A stretch of DNA of 64,000 nucleotides from Laccaria trichodermophora. Its lineage: Eukaryota; Basidiomycota; Agaricomycetes; Agaricales; Hydnangiaceae. Both the position numbers and the translations under genes were made by a program. Within the stretch, counting starts at the first letter, position 1, and every line of letters begins with the position of its first letter. This document shows, one piece after another, positions 1 through 11,480 of this stretch. The stretch spans positions 372,001 to 436,000 of the forward strand of contig JACTVC010000029.1 in NCBI GenBank assembly GCA_018417955.1, written 5' to 3'. The notes under the pieces were generated by a model. That model did not search any database, was not told the origin of the DNA, and saw nothing but the letters and a program-made list of their open reading frames with translations.

Positions 1-538
1 CTTGGACTGCCGTGGTTCAAGGCGTGAGCGTGAGTGCGACCAGATAAACTATTGACTCCTAGCTTCTAGGAAGCACGGAATATTATAATCTAAAGGTTTC
101 CGCACCGTGGAGACTTGACTTAGCCAACGAATTTGATCATGTCAAACATTAACATTGCTTACCTGGTATATGGACCCCTCAAGCTGTCCGGATCCACTTT
201 CGTTTAGGTCGCGGCCCAATCGCGTTGATTGAGTTGCTGAGAGATAACAAGTTTCGCAGGCCTGGTTGCCCATCACATCGATGGGGCCGTCATATCCAAC
301 ATCAATCGGATTCCGGGAGATGTTGGATCCGGAGATGCGACGGATATCATTTGATCCGGTATGTGAAAAGTTACGTCAGCCTGAATTCCATCTTTCCCCC
401 CTTAGCTCCTAACTTTGCTCTTGACTAAAGATGTGAGTAATATTCAACGATCGTTATGATTTTCCAAAACTTGATACGTTTCTTTAGTTTTAGCGCCTCG
501 AGTATCAAGTGTTTACAGCCCCTGTCTATAGAGCAACC
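1..538. other. left-edge segment, no confident gene
   Basis: No gene can be supported here. One short open stretch at about 241-353 (plus strand) follows a possible acceptor and ends in TGA, so it could be the last exon of a gene lying off the left edge, but I do not recognise the peptide. The rest is presumably 5' flank of the MYND gene starting at 539. Confidence 0.4.
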
Positions 539-2344
539 ATGTCCAAAAAACTTGTCCGATCATTCAACGCCCTCCCTCGCAAGCCTCTCTCTCCTTCCGG
601 GCTAGTCTCAAACTCGTGGCACTTTGACATCCGCTACGTCCATCTCGAGCCTACCCCCTCGCACATCCTCTTCCTCATTCAAGATGCCTCCGAATTCTCA
701 CACATGGAGCGTCTCCCCATTGGCCCTCCAACGCGCAGCAGCAGCGTCGAGTTCTTCCCTGACACTCCAGAGGAAGCTGCACCAGAGGTTGCCAAGGCAC
801 TAATTCACGCGTTCGTAAATTGCTTTGGCGGCCAAGTGCCCCAGGCAATCGCTCCGTGGAATCTGACGACGGAGGATAAGAACCTTGCAGCTGCTGTCGG
901 TGCCGAGTTCAAGAAATTAGGAGTGGGTTATGAGGCGCTACATAGGGTTGGTGTATCCACGAAGGGCGTTAATGATCGTACCCAAGAGTCGTTCCATCGA
1001 CTTTTTGCGGCTTTGAAGAAAGCGACAGGCTTCGAGGATCATATTGCAGTTTTCATATCGACGCCTACATCTATTATCTTTCCACCACCCCCTGCTCAGA
1101 GTCCTCACAGGGACCAGGAAGGCGATTTCGAGCTGGCGTTGAAGTACGTGCAGGAATTGCAGAGGTGCCGGCCACCTGTTGAACACGACATCTCGGATCC
1201 CAAGGAACATGTTGAGAAACTTACGCTGGAGATGGACATTATTCAGCGAGTTATCAAAGAAAAACCCGAACACGTCGTCAAATCCGAAGCTGATAATGGC
1301 AACCCAGATTCAGCGTTAGATTACGGATTACGGTTCGTTTACCTCGCTCACTTACCTCTTTGTTTCTCCACTGACCCTCACCAAACTCGAAAAGCCTCCA
1401 ATTCGGTTTCGGCGCGCCAAGGAACCGTGCTCAATCCCGCAAATACTTTTTCAAAGCCCTCCTCTCCCCAAGCGCCTCTGACATCCTCAAATCTACAATC
1501 CACTCCCTCCTCATCATTTGGCACACGAACACCTCCGACAACAAACTTCGCCTGCGGCACCTCTATGCAGCAGCGCACCACGCTAACCTATCCACCTCCA
1601 TCTGTCATTCCCTCCTCCCCTCCCCAAGCCCCAGTGCATTGCCTGCATCGCCGGCTGTGTTGTGGTTCATGAAAACGACACTCGAGCCGCACTCAGAGAA
1701 CGACCCGGAGGTATGTCTCTTTTGGAAGGCGTGTTGGAAGGCTTGGGAGGATAGGAAGAGGCAGGTGGAGGGTGAGATGGGGAAGATGGATGAGAAGAGG
1801 GTGAGGAGGCCAAATAGATATCGGTGTGCGGCTGTTGGATGTGAGATTGAGGCTGACAAGGGACGGATGTTGCTTCAATGTACGTTCGTCCGTTTTCTTG
1901 TCTCCCTCCTCCTACTTTCTCTTTTTCTTTTTTGGGGACGATTAACGTTAATTTTCAATTCCTCGGACAGGTTCAGGAAAATGTGACTCTGACAAAAAAC
2001 CAAGCTACTGCGGGAAAGAATGTCAGCGCGCAGACTGGAAGAACCATAAGCCATTTTGTCGACCTGGCGCCGCGTGTTCTGTTATTGACACCGGGACCTT
2101 CAGTCACGGGACGACGAAGCCGAATGCTCTGCAGATACCGATTACGGTGCCGGGTGGGAAGACGGTGTTGGTGAGTTCGTCGACGATGGATGCGAAGGAG
2201 TTGAAGGAGCTTAAGGGGGGTGCAGAGGGCATGGCGGGTGTAGGGCAGACAAGCATGTCGATGGTGAATTCGTTGACGGTTGAGATGGTCAAGTTGGATG
2301 GTGGTGATGAGGAGGAAGAAGAGAAGGAGACTGAAATTGATTAG
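539..2344 (+). CDS. MYND-type zinc-finger protein, 550 aa, 3 exons
   Basis: The model joins 539-1332, 1395-1879 and 1971-2344. Both introns (62 and 91 bp) are GT-AG and restore one frame of 550 codons plus TAG. The C-terminal third carries a MYND finger split by intron 2: a first pair of cysteines in RYRCAAVGCEIE, then LLQC, SGKCD, YCGKECQRADWKNHKPFC and a late Cys. The spacing, and the YC..CQ..DW..HK..C block, are diagnostic of MYND. The first ~400 residues look helical and repeat-like (RLQFGFGAPRNRAQS, LRLRHLYAAAHHANLS), as in the many basidiomycete proteins that place a MYND finger after a helical region. The tail is strongly acidic (DGGDEEEEEKETEID). I chose ATG 539 over an upstream GTG in the same frame. 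MYND fingers bind proline-containing peptides in partner proteins; the partner and function here are unknown. Confidence 0.85.
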
Positions 2345-2634
2345 TGCGGACATATGTAGGAGTCGAGAAGCGTTGTATCACGCTGGACGTGGTCTTTTGA
2401 AATGGGACGGCAGGATTTTCTGCCCTACTACCTGCATCAATTGCTTTTATTTGGTCACCCCTTTCATGATCAAATAGGAAAACATTCAGAAAGGCTCTCC
2501 GAGTCGCACGAATGTACACGTATTCATAACTGGCATTTAAAAAGGAACGACTCGACGGGGCTGCGGCCAAGTCACCAAGTGTGCAGTAGATCGTTATGTG
2601 CATAAAATGCATTTATTTGTTGACTACGGTAAGT

Positions 2635-2705
2635 TCGAGTATGGTGAATGGCTAACATTACCACCTTTCACGCGGTAGCTCGAGGTTCGATTCCCCATAC
2701 TCGAA
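2635..2705 (+). tRNA. tRNA-Glu(TTC)-like gene, possibly a pseudogene
   Basis: A cloverleaf can be drawn. The 7-bp acceptor stem is TCGAGTA/TACTCGA. The B box GGTTCGATTCC is perfect, and the 7-nt anticodon loop CTTTCAC gives anticodon TTC (Glu). The D arm contains GGCTA, as in fungal tRNA-Glu. The anticodon stem ACCAC/GCGGT has one A.C mismatch and the T stem CGAGG/CCCCA has two mismatches, so the folding is weak. The acceptor helix continues beyond the tRNA end to 11 perfect pairs (TTCGAGTATGG / CCATACTCGAA), which an ordinary tRNA gene does not need. It may be a decayed tRNA or the head of a tRNA-derived SINE; I see no second copy. Confidence 0.5.
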
Positions 2706-2959
2706 ATTTCCATATACAATGGAAGCAGAATTTTCCAGTATAAATTTTGCAATGAGATGTACAAGCAAGAAAAGATTGATCATGTGGCATTCTTATCTAT
2801 CTATACGCAGGCGTGAACTTGGCGAGATCACTCTAACTCATACTAACCCATATCGTCAATGACGCCAAGTAGAGCGAAAGATTACCCGCGGTTATCAACA
2901 CACCTAAAGCCTTCATATCTATCTACGGAAGTACAACAAATGCAAAAACGAACCTTTGT

Positions 2960-5150
2960 GTATGCCACACCTCAACGAAAACAGAGCCAACACACCCACC
3001 CGCCTCCAATACCCCACACTCGCCCTCACCAACTCCTCCTCATTCCCTCCAACCAACTCTCTAAACGCCGCCGGATCCCCTCCCCGTCCCATCCATATAA
3101 AACCCAACCAACCCAACTTCCGACCTCCAAAATTCCTCTTTCAGGAACCTCATGATCGGGGTTTCTCACTATTCCGAACGCAGGCTATCCATTGTTGGAA
3201 TAGTATCAGGGGGAGGGGAGTGGGGATACCGCTGAGGAGAGAGGCGAGGGTGTGGGTTATGTGGGGCCACTGGCAGGGGCAGGGCGTCGTATCGGGTTTT
3301 CGAGGTGATAGATTGGTTTGAAGAATGGCGAGAATAAGAGGTCGATGAGCCTTTCACTTGCGCGGTCGACGGGGAGCCATTACTAGGCTGTCTACCACAC
3401 GAAAACATCCCATCAAACGGGACAAAAAGGAGTAAGGAAAGACTCACCCACCGCAAATCAGGCACGACCCCCAAACCCTGCAAAGTCCAGTCCTCACCAT
3501 CAACGGGACATGCTCCCATTCATTCCACGCTTCTTTATCTATCGTGCCTGTAATTTGTCCGAGACGTACGACGGAAGCGCGTACTGCCAACCCAAAGAGC
3601 TGATTCACGCTCTCAAGAAGTCGTCCACAGACCCATTTCGCTTGTGCGTAGCCGAATGGCGCGGGATGCGTTGCGTCTAGTGGGATTTCTGGTACTTGGA
3701 CGATGGGGGGGATCTGCGACGATGAAGAGGAGGAGGAGAAAGCGAAAGTGGAGGAAGAAGGAGAATGGCGGCTTGCAACTGCGATGGAAGAAGTGAAAAT
3801 CATCCTTATCGTTCCTGTGTTCAAAAAGGCCAGTCGGAGGAGGTAACACAGTCCCTTTAGGTGCGGCTCGAATGAAGAGAGGCGGAGGTTAAAGTCCACG
3901 AGCCAGGCGTTATGTATGATGTGCGTTACGCCCTGCAACTGGTACACCGTCTTCATTAACCTGGAGAAAGAGAGAGAAAAACGAACGTACCTCATCCAAC
4001 TCCCGCTGCCCAAGCCCGAAATCCACTATCGTCAAATCGGCCTCAAGGTGAACGATCTTTGCCCAATCCTCGAGAGTACAGGCTAACGCCCCCTCCGCGG
4101 CTTTCCAGTGCCGCTTTTTGCCGCTGGTGGATACTCAACCCAGAACATGCTCTATTTAGACAAATGATCTTGGTTACCCCAGGAGCTTTGCCAACTAAGC
4201 AAGGAGGAAACATCCTAGGTTTCCTGTTGACCCAGTTAGCAAAACAAGAGAGGATGGGAAGCCTTGGGGTGGCGACGGCGATTCATCTGCACCACCAGCC
4301 CCGTTCTTGCTCGTTGGAAGCAAAGAGGCGTAGCTGCTCAAACCGATGAGCAGACGTGAAGAGGAGCAAGAATGCGTGGGAGTGGTATGTCACCTTTGGA
4401 AGCCCAGTGGTCCCTGATGAGTGGAGTATGAGTGCGTCGAGATCTGTGGGGAGGTGGTCTTCCTATGGCGGTGGAACCGCCAGCGATCGAGGGGAGTCGG
4501 GTGTGGGGGAACCTGGAAGGAGGAAAGTGGGGTAGGAAGTAGCAGTGACGAAGCGGGGTGGGGGAAATTGTGAGGTTGAAGGAAGAAGAGAAAGTGCTGT
4601 ACGGGCGACGAGGGACGTTTTTGGGGATATGAGAATGGAAGTGGGGGGTGTTTCCTCCAAGTTTCTTTAAATACGTGTGCAACTGATGTGGGACTGAGGC
4701 GGGCGGAGAGGAGGAGAGCCTATTTTTTTAATCGTCATTTAGTAAACGGATTCAATACGAGAGCAGAAAAGAAAACCCACCCACACACCTATTTTCAACA
4801 ACGCACTCAACTAACAGACATCCCCACGTCACTCACAAAGGTATCGCTACGGATCCTACTTTCTCTTCCCTCCTCCCCTTGCCTGTGGTCGTACCTGATG
4901 AGACGAGCCAGGCCGACGCACGTTCCACCATCCCCCCAAGCTGCGCGATTGAAAGTTCGCATTGAGGTTCTGAGGCATGGAGTTGGACGGCGAATGTATG
5001 ATGGGGATTGTGCTGGGCTGCGAATGTCATTAGTTGCGGGAGGGAGGATATACATGGAAGGTGGTCATTAGAGGGCGCGAGGTTGAGGTGTGGGTGGTGG
5101 ATGAAGGGAGGGAGCATGATAGATGGGTCATGTATAACTACAGTATAATG
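2960..5150 (-). pseudogene. relic of NRPS-like adenylate-forming reductase (A-T-R type)
   Basis: Minus strand, read right to left. About 4840-5070 encodes the N-terminal edge of an AMP-binding domain (LPQLMTFAAQHNPHHTFAVQ...). After a gap the thioester-reductase domain follows: the Rossmann motif TGSTGNLG near 4215-4230, ICLNRA, VHLEADLT, THIIHNAW near 3930, RMIFTSSIAVA, GYAQAKWVCGRLLE, VRLGQITG, then VVPDLRW, YHLENPIRRP and PLILFQQWIACVR. The family couples acid activation to NADPH reduction of a thioester. Lesions I can read: an in-frame TAG just after the NADP motif (LLA*LAK); frame changes near 4095, near 3500 and around 3270; and most of the adenylation domain plus the carrier domain missing between about 4400 and 4840. 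Some introns are still recognisable, for example one ending CAG before LQGVTHIIHNAW. Confidence 0.8.
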
Positions 5151-5644
5151 ATGGTAATGGTCAGTTATATGGAGCCTGATCAAGAAAAGCGTGCCAGTGT
5201 CATAGGGAATCGTCGTCTTGATAGAGACGCAGTGAACTGTTCCGAATGTCCCACGTCATCCAGTTGTCTCCGATCGCCATCCTCCATCCCACTGAATGGT
5301 AACTCCGTCAAAACTCATTTAGCAAAGTGGAAGTTCATTTCACCTCGAAATGGACCTTCAGCTGCTCAAAACGCGCACTGTTCCACCCCAGGCTCCGGTG
5401 CTCGAACCTCTGGTTCAAGTCAGCTAATCAAATCGCCAAAAGTTGGAACACGCCCTCTAGCTTATCATTGAATAGCGGCCTCTGGATTCGAATTCCATCG
5501 TCAGTCCTCATGCACATGAGTCATAAAAACGCTACTTGCTCAAAATTTCTACCGTAGGTCCAACGTAAGGTCACAAAGTCATTCGTGGGAAGATCTATCA
5601 AAAAGCTTTGCTCAACACGTGTCTCCCTCCCACCACAATAGTCA
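5151..5644. other. intergenic, nothing recognised
   Basis: This stretch between the reductase relic and the F-box gene contains only short unconvincing open frames. Its right part is the expected promoter of the F-box gene. Confidence 0.4.
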
Positions 5645-6905
5645 ATGGCGTCTTTCTCCGACTCACCACTGGAAGTTATCGCAGAGATAATCGATGCCCT
5701 TCAGGACGACATTGCCACCTTGGAGGCATGCTCTCAGACCTGCTCATTGCTTCTACCATTGTGTCGCAAACACATCTTTCGATCCATCCGCATCACTGCT
5801 CGTTCCTACCCACAAACAAGCCTTCCGCGCGTCATCAAATTATTCGGAATTCTTCTCAGCAACAATCCAGAAATTTCAGACTTGGTTCGGAATCTCGTAT
5901 TCCACATCTGTTCGCCTGACAGTGAAGATGATGATGTGCCCCGGGTACTTGGAAGGCTTCATCATCTTCAATCTTTCGAGCTGGGAGTTGGTGACCCTAT
6001 AACAGTAAAGTGGAATGCATTACGCCAACCGTTTCGAGACGCCTTGATCCGTCTAATCCAATTGCCCTCTCTGTCTCGCTTGGATATATCATACATCTAT
6101 GATTTCCCAATCACCATATTTTTTCCTTGCATGAATCTAGCCGACCTCACCTTGGCCTGCATCACAAGAGCTCCTATGGCAGTGAGCTTTGAGAAAGATT
6201 CTTCTGCACTGGAAGCTGCACCACAGCTTCAGTCATTTGCTTTCCGTCAGGATTTCGGTTCATATGCAATGCACCTGTTCAACACCAGACGTCCCAATGG
6301 CGTTCCTGTGCTAGACTTCAGCAGAGTTCGAACGTTGAGCGTCGAGGCGGATGGAGAGCAAGACTTGATGACAATCCAAACATTGATCAGGGCTACAAAG
6401 CGGCTTGAAACTCTAAGATACACAAGTATGTATGGGGACCCCTTCTACATATATATTCTTACTCACGATTTTAGCTGAGATGATCCAGGGATACACAGCT
6501 TTCGCCGCATCGATGAATGCGTCATCTCTCTCAACGTTGAGGACATTGCACCTTCAGCACGACATCGAAGATGACATTCAAGACCCCTTGTGCGGAATCT
6601 GTGAGGAATTTAACATTATTTCGGGGCGCAACGTAGTTGAAGAAATATTCCTGGAAGTCATCGTTCAAACCGACTGTCAGTGTAAAACCGGAAGTGAATG
6701 GGGAGGATTGGATGCTGTACTCTCGCGCAGTTTCCCCAAGCTTTGCAACGTTTCACTCAATATCACAATCTGTCATTTCGCATTACATGTCCGTGCAGGC
6801 GCCTTACAGGAACAGGTAAACGAGATTCCGAGGAAGTACTTTCCGTGGCTGTCTAGTAATATACAAGTAACATTCAAAATTTCCACCAGCCTGTATTGTG
6901 TTTGA
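5645..6905 (+). CDS. F-box-like protein, 403 aa, 2 exons
   Basis: Exon 1 is 5645-6425 and exon 2 is 6475-6905. The 49-bp intron has donor GTATGT and acceptor TTTTAG and restores a single frame ending TGA. The N-terminus (SPLEVIAEIIDAL..DIATLEACSQTCSLLLPLCRKHIF) is the degenerate F-box of the large basidiomycete F-box families: a short leucine-rich helix bundle with the late PLCRKHIF signature. The remaining ~340 residues are leucine-rich with LRR-like spacing (LPSLSRLDIS, LADLTLACI, RVRTLSVEAD, LSTLRTLHLQHD) but no clean repeat consensus. By family such proteins are substrate receptors of SCF ubiquitin ligases, or recently duplicated relatives without known substrate. The gene sits immediately left of the six-unit array and is not part of the unit. 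Confidence 0.8.
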
Positions 6906-6939
6906 ATATTCTGTTGTAAATATAACCCATTCATAAATT

Positions 6940-7034
6940 GTCTCAAAACAGCTGCTCGACAACCCACCGATTCGTTTCTAGCAACGTCTGACAGCTTTGC
7001 TGATATCCCCGCCCCTTAAACTCAATGACCTAGA
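6940..7034. repeat. outer edge of array unit 1
   Basis: This stretch (GCTGCTCGACAACCC...GACAGCTTTGC...) recurs at about 21055-21160 and 25200-25340, always just downstream (plus sense) of the minus-strand array gene end. It therefore marks the left boundary of the repeated unit. It is separated from its continuation at 8621 by the foldback element. Confidence 0.7.
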
Positions 7035-7036
7035 TA

Positions 7037-8618
7037 CACTAACTCACAATAAAGAATGTCACATGATTCTTTTTACAAAGTTGGTGCTATAACACAAGAA
7101 CTAAACATTTTGAGGACTATGCTCTGGTGTATGAAGCATAGCTAAAATGGTGTAGATTGTACATACCAAGTTTGGGGATGAACAATTGAAAACTCAGGAT
7201 AAGGCAGGGGATTGACTGTGACAAGTGCTAAAAATGGGATGTAACAAAGTTGGAAATTCTGAATGACTGCAATCTACTGAAAGCAAATCACAACTTGAGG
7301 AAGAGATATTTTGAACACTGGGTCTCCCTGCTATTGTTATGAGCTTCATAAGGTTTCTGGGCCAGAAATTATATATCCTCCTCTAAAAGGTAAATTTGAA
7401 CTTGTTTTCCATTTTATGTATTTTTCACTCAATATATTTGTTGGATTGAGGTAAAATGACTCCCCATCAATGTTTGTAGTGTGTATAATGCAAAAGATAG
7501 GTAGAAATGTCAAATGTACATTGCATGATGTCTGTAGAAGCTAATTTTCAGAGTTTTTCTGGAAGTAAACAAGTATCTACAACATTGGTCCTTCTTTTCT
7601 GAAAGAAGAAAAAATGCTACCATCCTTTCAAGTTGATCCATGGAGACTCAGGATGTCTTTTAAACAATGCCTGAGATATAGCATGATAGCAAACAAATTT
7701 GCACTGGGTATAACTTGAAAGGTCCACAATAAAAGTACATTTTGCATAGAGCAATCATCCTGGACCAATCCTTGACATTTTTTCTTGGTGAATTGGGGCT
7801 GAAAATTTTTCACAAGGCACTTCTCATGCCTAGTAACACTATCCCAAAGAAATAAACAGAGGCCCTATTTATACAAGGATCTGAGACCCCACACCTTTCT
7901 TGCTCTATGCGAAATGTACTTTTATCATGGACTTTTCAAGTTATACCCAGTGCAAATTTATTTGCTATCATGCTATATCTCAGGCATTGTTTAAAAGACA
8001 TCCTGAGTCTCCATGGATTAACTTGAAAGGATGGTAGCATTTTTTCTTCTTTCAGAAAAGAAGGACCAATGTTGTAGATACTTGTTTACTTCCAGAAAAA
8101 CTCTGAAAATTAGCTTCTACAGACATCATGCAATGTTCATTTTGACATTTCTACCTATCTTTTGCATTATACACACTACAAACATTGATGGGGAGTTATT
8201 TTACCTCAATCCAACAAATATATTGAGTGAAAAATACATAAAATGGAAAACAAGTTCAAATTTACCTTTTAGAGGAGGATATATAATTTCTGGCCCAGAA
8301 ACCTTATGAAGCTCATAACAATAGCAGGGAGACCCAGTGTTCAAAATATCTCTTCCTCAAGTTGTGATTTGCTTTCAGTAGATTGCAGTCATTCAGAATT
8401 TCCTACTTTGTTACATCCCATTTTTAGCACTTGTCACAGTCAATTCCCTGCCTTATCCTGAGTTTTCAATTGTTCATCCCCAAACTTGGTATGTACAATC
8501 TACACCATTTTAGTTATGTTTCATACACCAGAGCATAGTCCTCAAAATGTTTAGTTCTTGTGTTATAGCACCAACTTTGTAAAAAGAATCATGTGACATT
8601 CTTTATTGTGAGTTCGTG
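7037..8618. mobile_element. foldback (long inverted repeat) element, TA target duplication
   Basis: The left arm 7037-7754 and right arm 7900-8618 are reverse complements over about 718 bp with very few differences, separated by a 145-bp spacer. The termini are CACTAACTCACAATAAAG... and its near-complement. TA flanks both ends (7035-7036 and 8619-8620). The sequence on either side is continuous with the undisrupted copies of the same flank near 21150 and 25310, which confirms insertion. There is no long ORF, so it is non-autonomous. The TA duplication and CAC start suggest a Tc1/mariner-type source, but that is inference. Confidence 0.85.
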
Positions 8619-8620
8619 TA

Positions 8621-8948
8621 ACGCCATCCTGGGCCCTCAAGGTTACAAGATTACATAGATATTCCAGGTCAAAAATGGGTAGTGATAGTCAAGGCAGATA
8701 TTTACGACCGTTGGTCGTGGAAACCATCCACTTCTCAGATCCTGTAACTGGTTCAAATTCCAAAGAAATTCCATGCATAACAATTTTACGATTTGTTGAA
8801 ACCCTTTGCAGCAAAAAAACAAAAAAAAACAAAAAAAATTTGCCGCACGTTCTTGGGTCACGTTGGATCAACAAAATTCGGTATAACCTAGTAAGAAAGA
8901 GTTCGGGTCAGAAATAATATTGCAAGATGCATGTTGTAATCACGAGCA
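8621..8948. repeat. 3' flank of array unit 1
   Basis: This flank is shared with the region downstream of the other array genes. It includes the recurring GTTGGATCAACAAAA box near 8863 and a segment (TTACAGGATCTGAGAAG on the minus strand) also found, diverged, near 21280 and 26010. No coding role can be shown, although the minus-strand stretch 8689-8810 stays open. Confidence 0.5.
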
Positions 8949-10589
8949 TCAACAACTAGAAAAAATAGAACGGCGGATCAGCAAGATCAAATGGTTCAAG
9001 CGATGACGGTGAAGCAGAAGACAGGATACTTACAAGCCTGTTTTCCAAAAGAGTTCGTCGCCAGGTAGCATGCTATAGTAGACGACTTCAGCGGGGGGAA
9101 TAACTAAAGAGAGATGACTGAATACCATGGAGATAGGAGCCGTCGACAAACGTTTCTTGTCTGGAAATACTATCTGTGTAGAAAATCTCCCCCGGTTTTA
9201 TTGAGTGCCATTTGGCATCTTTCATCCCATCATCTAGGAGGTGACCTTTTAGAACAACTTGGAACAGATATAATTGTCGCTCACCCAAAGTAGTCGTTGT
9301 TTTGATTTTCTTTGTGAAATCTGATCGCTGTATTTCTGTCATTTCAATACAGGTACGGTGCCATTCGATGACTTACTACTTTCAACTGCTCTTGAAGTTG
9401 ATGTATTGTGGATAGGGCTTCATTTATCTCGCGCTCGTGTGTCTCTTTCGCCATATTCCATCCCTCTCTCACCTCAGCAAGCTCACGCGCGTGTGTTCGA
9501 TTTGCTTCTTCAAGTTCTTTTATGGTCTGTGCCAATGCTTCCCTCAGTTCTCGTATCTGAATGTCGGGCGGATCCTCGTTGTCAGCTGAACCTAATTAAA
9601 ATCTCCGTTATGACCGAGTTCTGGGGTTTCATTAATCCTCACCAATCGTCGTTTCTGAGTCATATGTAATCGCTATAGGCCGGTCTTCTATAAAACCTGG
9701 GAACGTATCAGAGAGGACGGCGATCGCATCACTGTCATTCATGGCAGACTCGCTGCTCTCATCCTCAAATAGTTGAACGTTGTGGCCTAATAGATCTTCA
9801 AATTTCATAATGCAATTCTTCAAGGAAGACACAGCGTGAGGTGGGGGCACAGAAAGAGTGTTGAGACGGCCCAAAGAGGGATTGTTCTCGGCAAAAGCGG
9901 TTTTTGGGACGGTCCCGCCATCATCGTCGTAGATGCGATAGTACACTGAAAATTTATCAGCTTATTCTCCATAAAACGTGATATAGATGCACCGTAATGT
10001 TGTTGAAATTTCCATTCTAATAATTCTTGCGATTCAGCTGAACTCGACGCTGGTGATCTCTTCTCCGCAGAGCGTGTGTCAACAATTAGCGCCACTGGAT
10101 CTACATCAGATGGGCCTGGTCCAGATGTCCCTCGAAACAAGAGGCGAGTTGCGTCGTCTAGGGCTGCAGTATCCGAAAGTGATTGATACAAAACGCCACT
10201 TCGGTGGTTTAAACCCTCAATCTTGCAAAGATACCTCGTCAGAGAGGCAGCGGTCTGAGGGGGTCTCACTAATGTTGACGCGATCCGGCTGATAAAGCGG
10301 TCGTTAGAGTAGATAGGGTGGTTCGATTCGAGTGGACCATCTTTTGTATATAATCGATAGTATACTGTGGATGAAGTGATATCAAAGCCAATATTTCATG
10401 AAGAGAGAAAGGCGCACTGTAACGAGCTCCCGATTTCACTTCAGGGATCTAAAATGATCGTCAAGACACGTCACTGTGGTAACGATGGACACTCACCGGC
10501 TTTGTTTCACCCCTCCCATCTTCGGTGAAAGATTTCCTGGAGAGCTTTCCGTCCCCGCTGTCCATCGGTCTTGTTTTATCAGTGGGCAT
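8949..10589 (-). CDS. array gene 1: two-module YYR protein with coiled coil, 405 aa, 9 exons
   Basis: Exons, right to left: 10497-10589, 10424-10448, 9993-10364, 9643-9945, 9377-9591, 9285-9327, 9126-9233, 9034-9085 and 8949-8955. They join in one frame of 405 codons. The N-terminus begins MPTDKTRPMDSGDG. Exon 3 holds module A (YYRLYTKDG, then RPPQTAASLTRYLCKIEG, GTSGPG, DPVALIVD) and exon 4 holds module B (YYRIYDDDG, SVPPPHAVSSLKNCI, VQLFEDE, FPGFIEDRPIAITY). The two modules align along their length, so they are an internal duplication. Exon 5 is a Glu/Lys-rich coiled coil (HARELAEV, HEREINEAL). The rest (AKWHSIKPGEIFYTD, SMLPGDELFWKTG) is a compact C-terminal module with no signal peptide or membrane segment. 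I recognise no characterised family. The modules could be ubiquitin-like, but that is a guess. All splice sites are GT-AG and there is no lesion, so it is probably functional. Confidence 0.7.
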
Positions 10590-10799
10590 CGGGGGCGATG
10601 GTGGTGAGTAAGATCAGAGAATTGAAGTTCGCAACAACGGAAAACAGACGGTGTGATAAGAATCAGCAATTAGGCGCCTACAGGCATCAGCGTTTATTTT
10701 GAAGTGCTGGAGCGTCAAATGGGTGTGGCATTTGAGAGCGTGACGTAACGCTCTGTGACTCGTTCGTGATCACAGAAGGCCTCAAACTGAGGCAGCTGC

Positions 10800-11480
10800 T
10801 CGCCATACTTGAACGAAGTTTTGAGCGGTGTTACGAAAACGCTCTTTCGAACGCAAGGGACACAAAAACGCTTTTCTGCTCCCCAAGGGCGACCTCTTGC
10901 TCTTAGAGAACCAATTCCGTCCCAAGATATCCGACCTCATCGTTTGCTCATCGTCCCTTGCCTTTGTATCCGACAACCACGGATGGATGAACGAGTGACG
11001 TTGGTGGGGTAGACTTCTGATCCTAAAGGGATTGAACACGCTGTTCAGTTTGATGACGAGGAGAGTGGTGAGGGGGTATTGTCGAATGGGATGAAAGGGT
11101 GTTGCAGATGCGGAGGGACTTGGAAGGATTCTGAGAGAATTGTCCGGGGAGGCTGTGAGGAACTTCAAGACGTCAGCTTCGTATCCTTCAGTATTTGGTT
11201 TTCGTGACAATTTCTGATAATATCAACAGACCTCGAAGCCGTCGAAAGAGACCTAAAATTTCTACGCAAAAGGCTATCGCTCTCTCAATATTGTCCTTGT
11301 GCAATCCCAGCTCACGAACGCGCCATCGGCAAGCTAGCCCGCTCCCTCGGATTCACCAACGTATCAGAATCAGCGCGGCTCCTCCCCATGATCAAGATAA
11401 TTTTGCATGGTGTCACCATACTCACGTAACATCCAACCAGGAGCGCTCAGGAGTGCCTCGTCTCCACAACTCTGCTTGTT
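10800..11480 (+). pseudogene. 5-oxoprolinase N-terminal fragment, relic 1
   Basis: The clearest part is about 11310-11400, reading ERAIGKLARSLGFTNVSES then ARLLPMIK, the hydantoinase-A-like N-terminal domain of eukaryotic 5-oxoprolinase. Upstream, ERVTLVG and QFDDEE survive in shifting frames. The parent enzyme hydrolyses 5-oxoproline to glutamate with ATP in the gamma-glutamyl cycle and is ~1,250 residues or longer; only a region matching its first ~250 residues is represented. Frames change repeatedly and there are stops, so it cannot be expressed as a protein. It lies head to head with array gene 1. Confidence 0.6.

Noticed and set aside
225..428. short open frame at the left edge
   Set aside because: No start or splice context and no recognisable family; at best a last exon from outside the window.
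7628..8309. open frames inside the foldback element
   Set aside because: Short, AT-rich, and lying in palindromic arms; no transposase motif.
9034..9085. reading the penultimate array exon as CYLATNSFGKLAC
   Set aside because: That frame is open in some copies, but phase counting from the upstream exons puts the real frame at LPGDELFWKTG, which is also better conserved.
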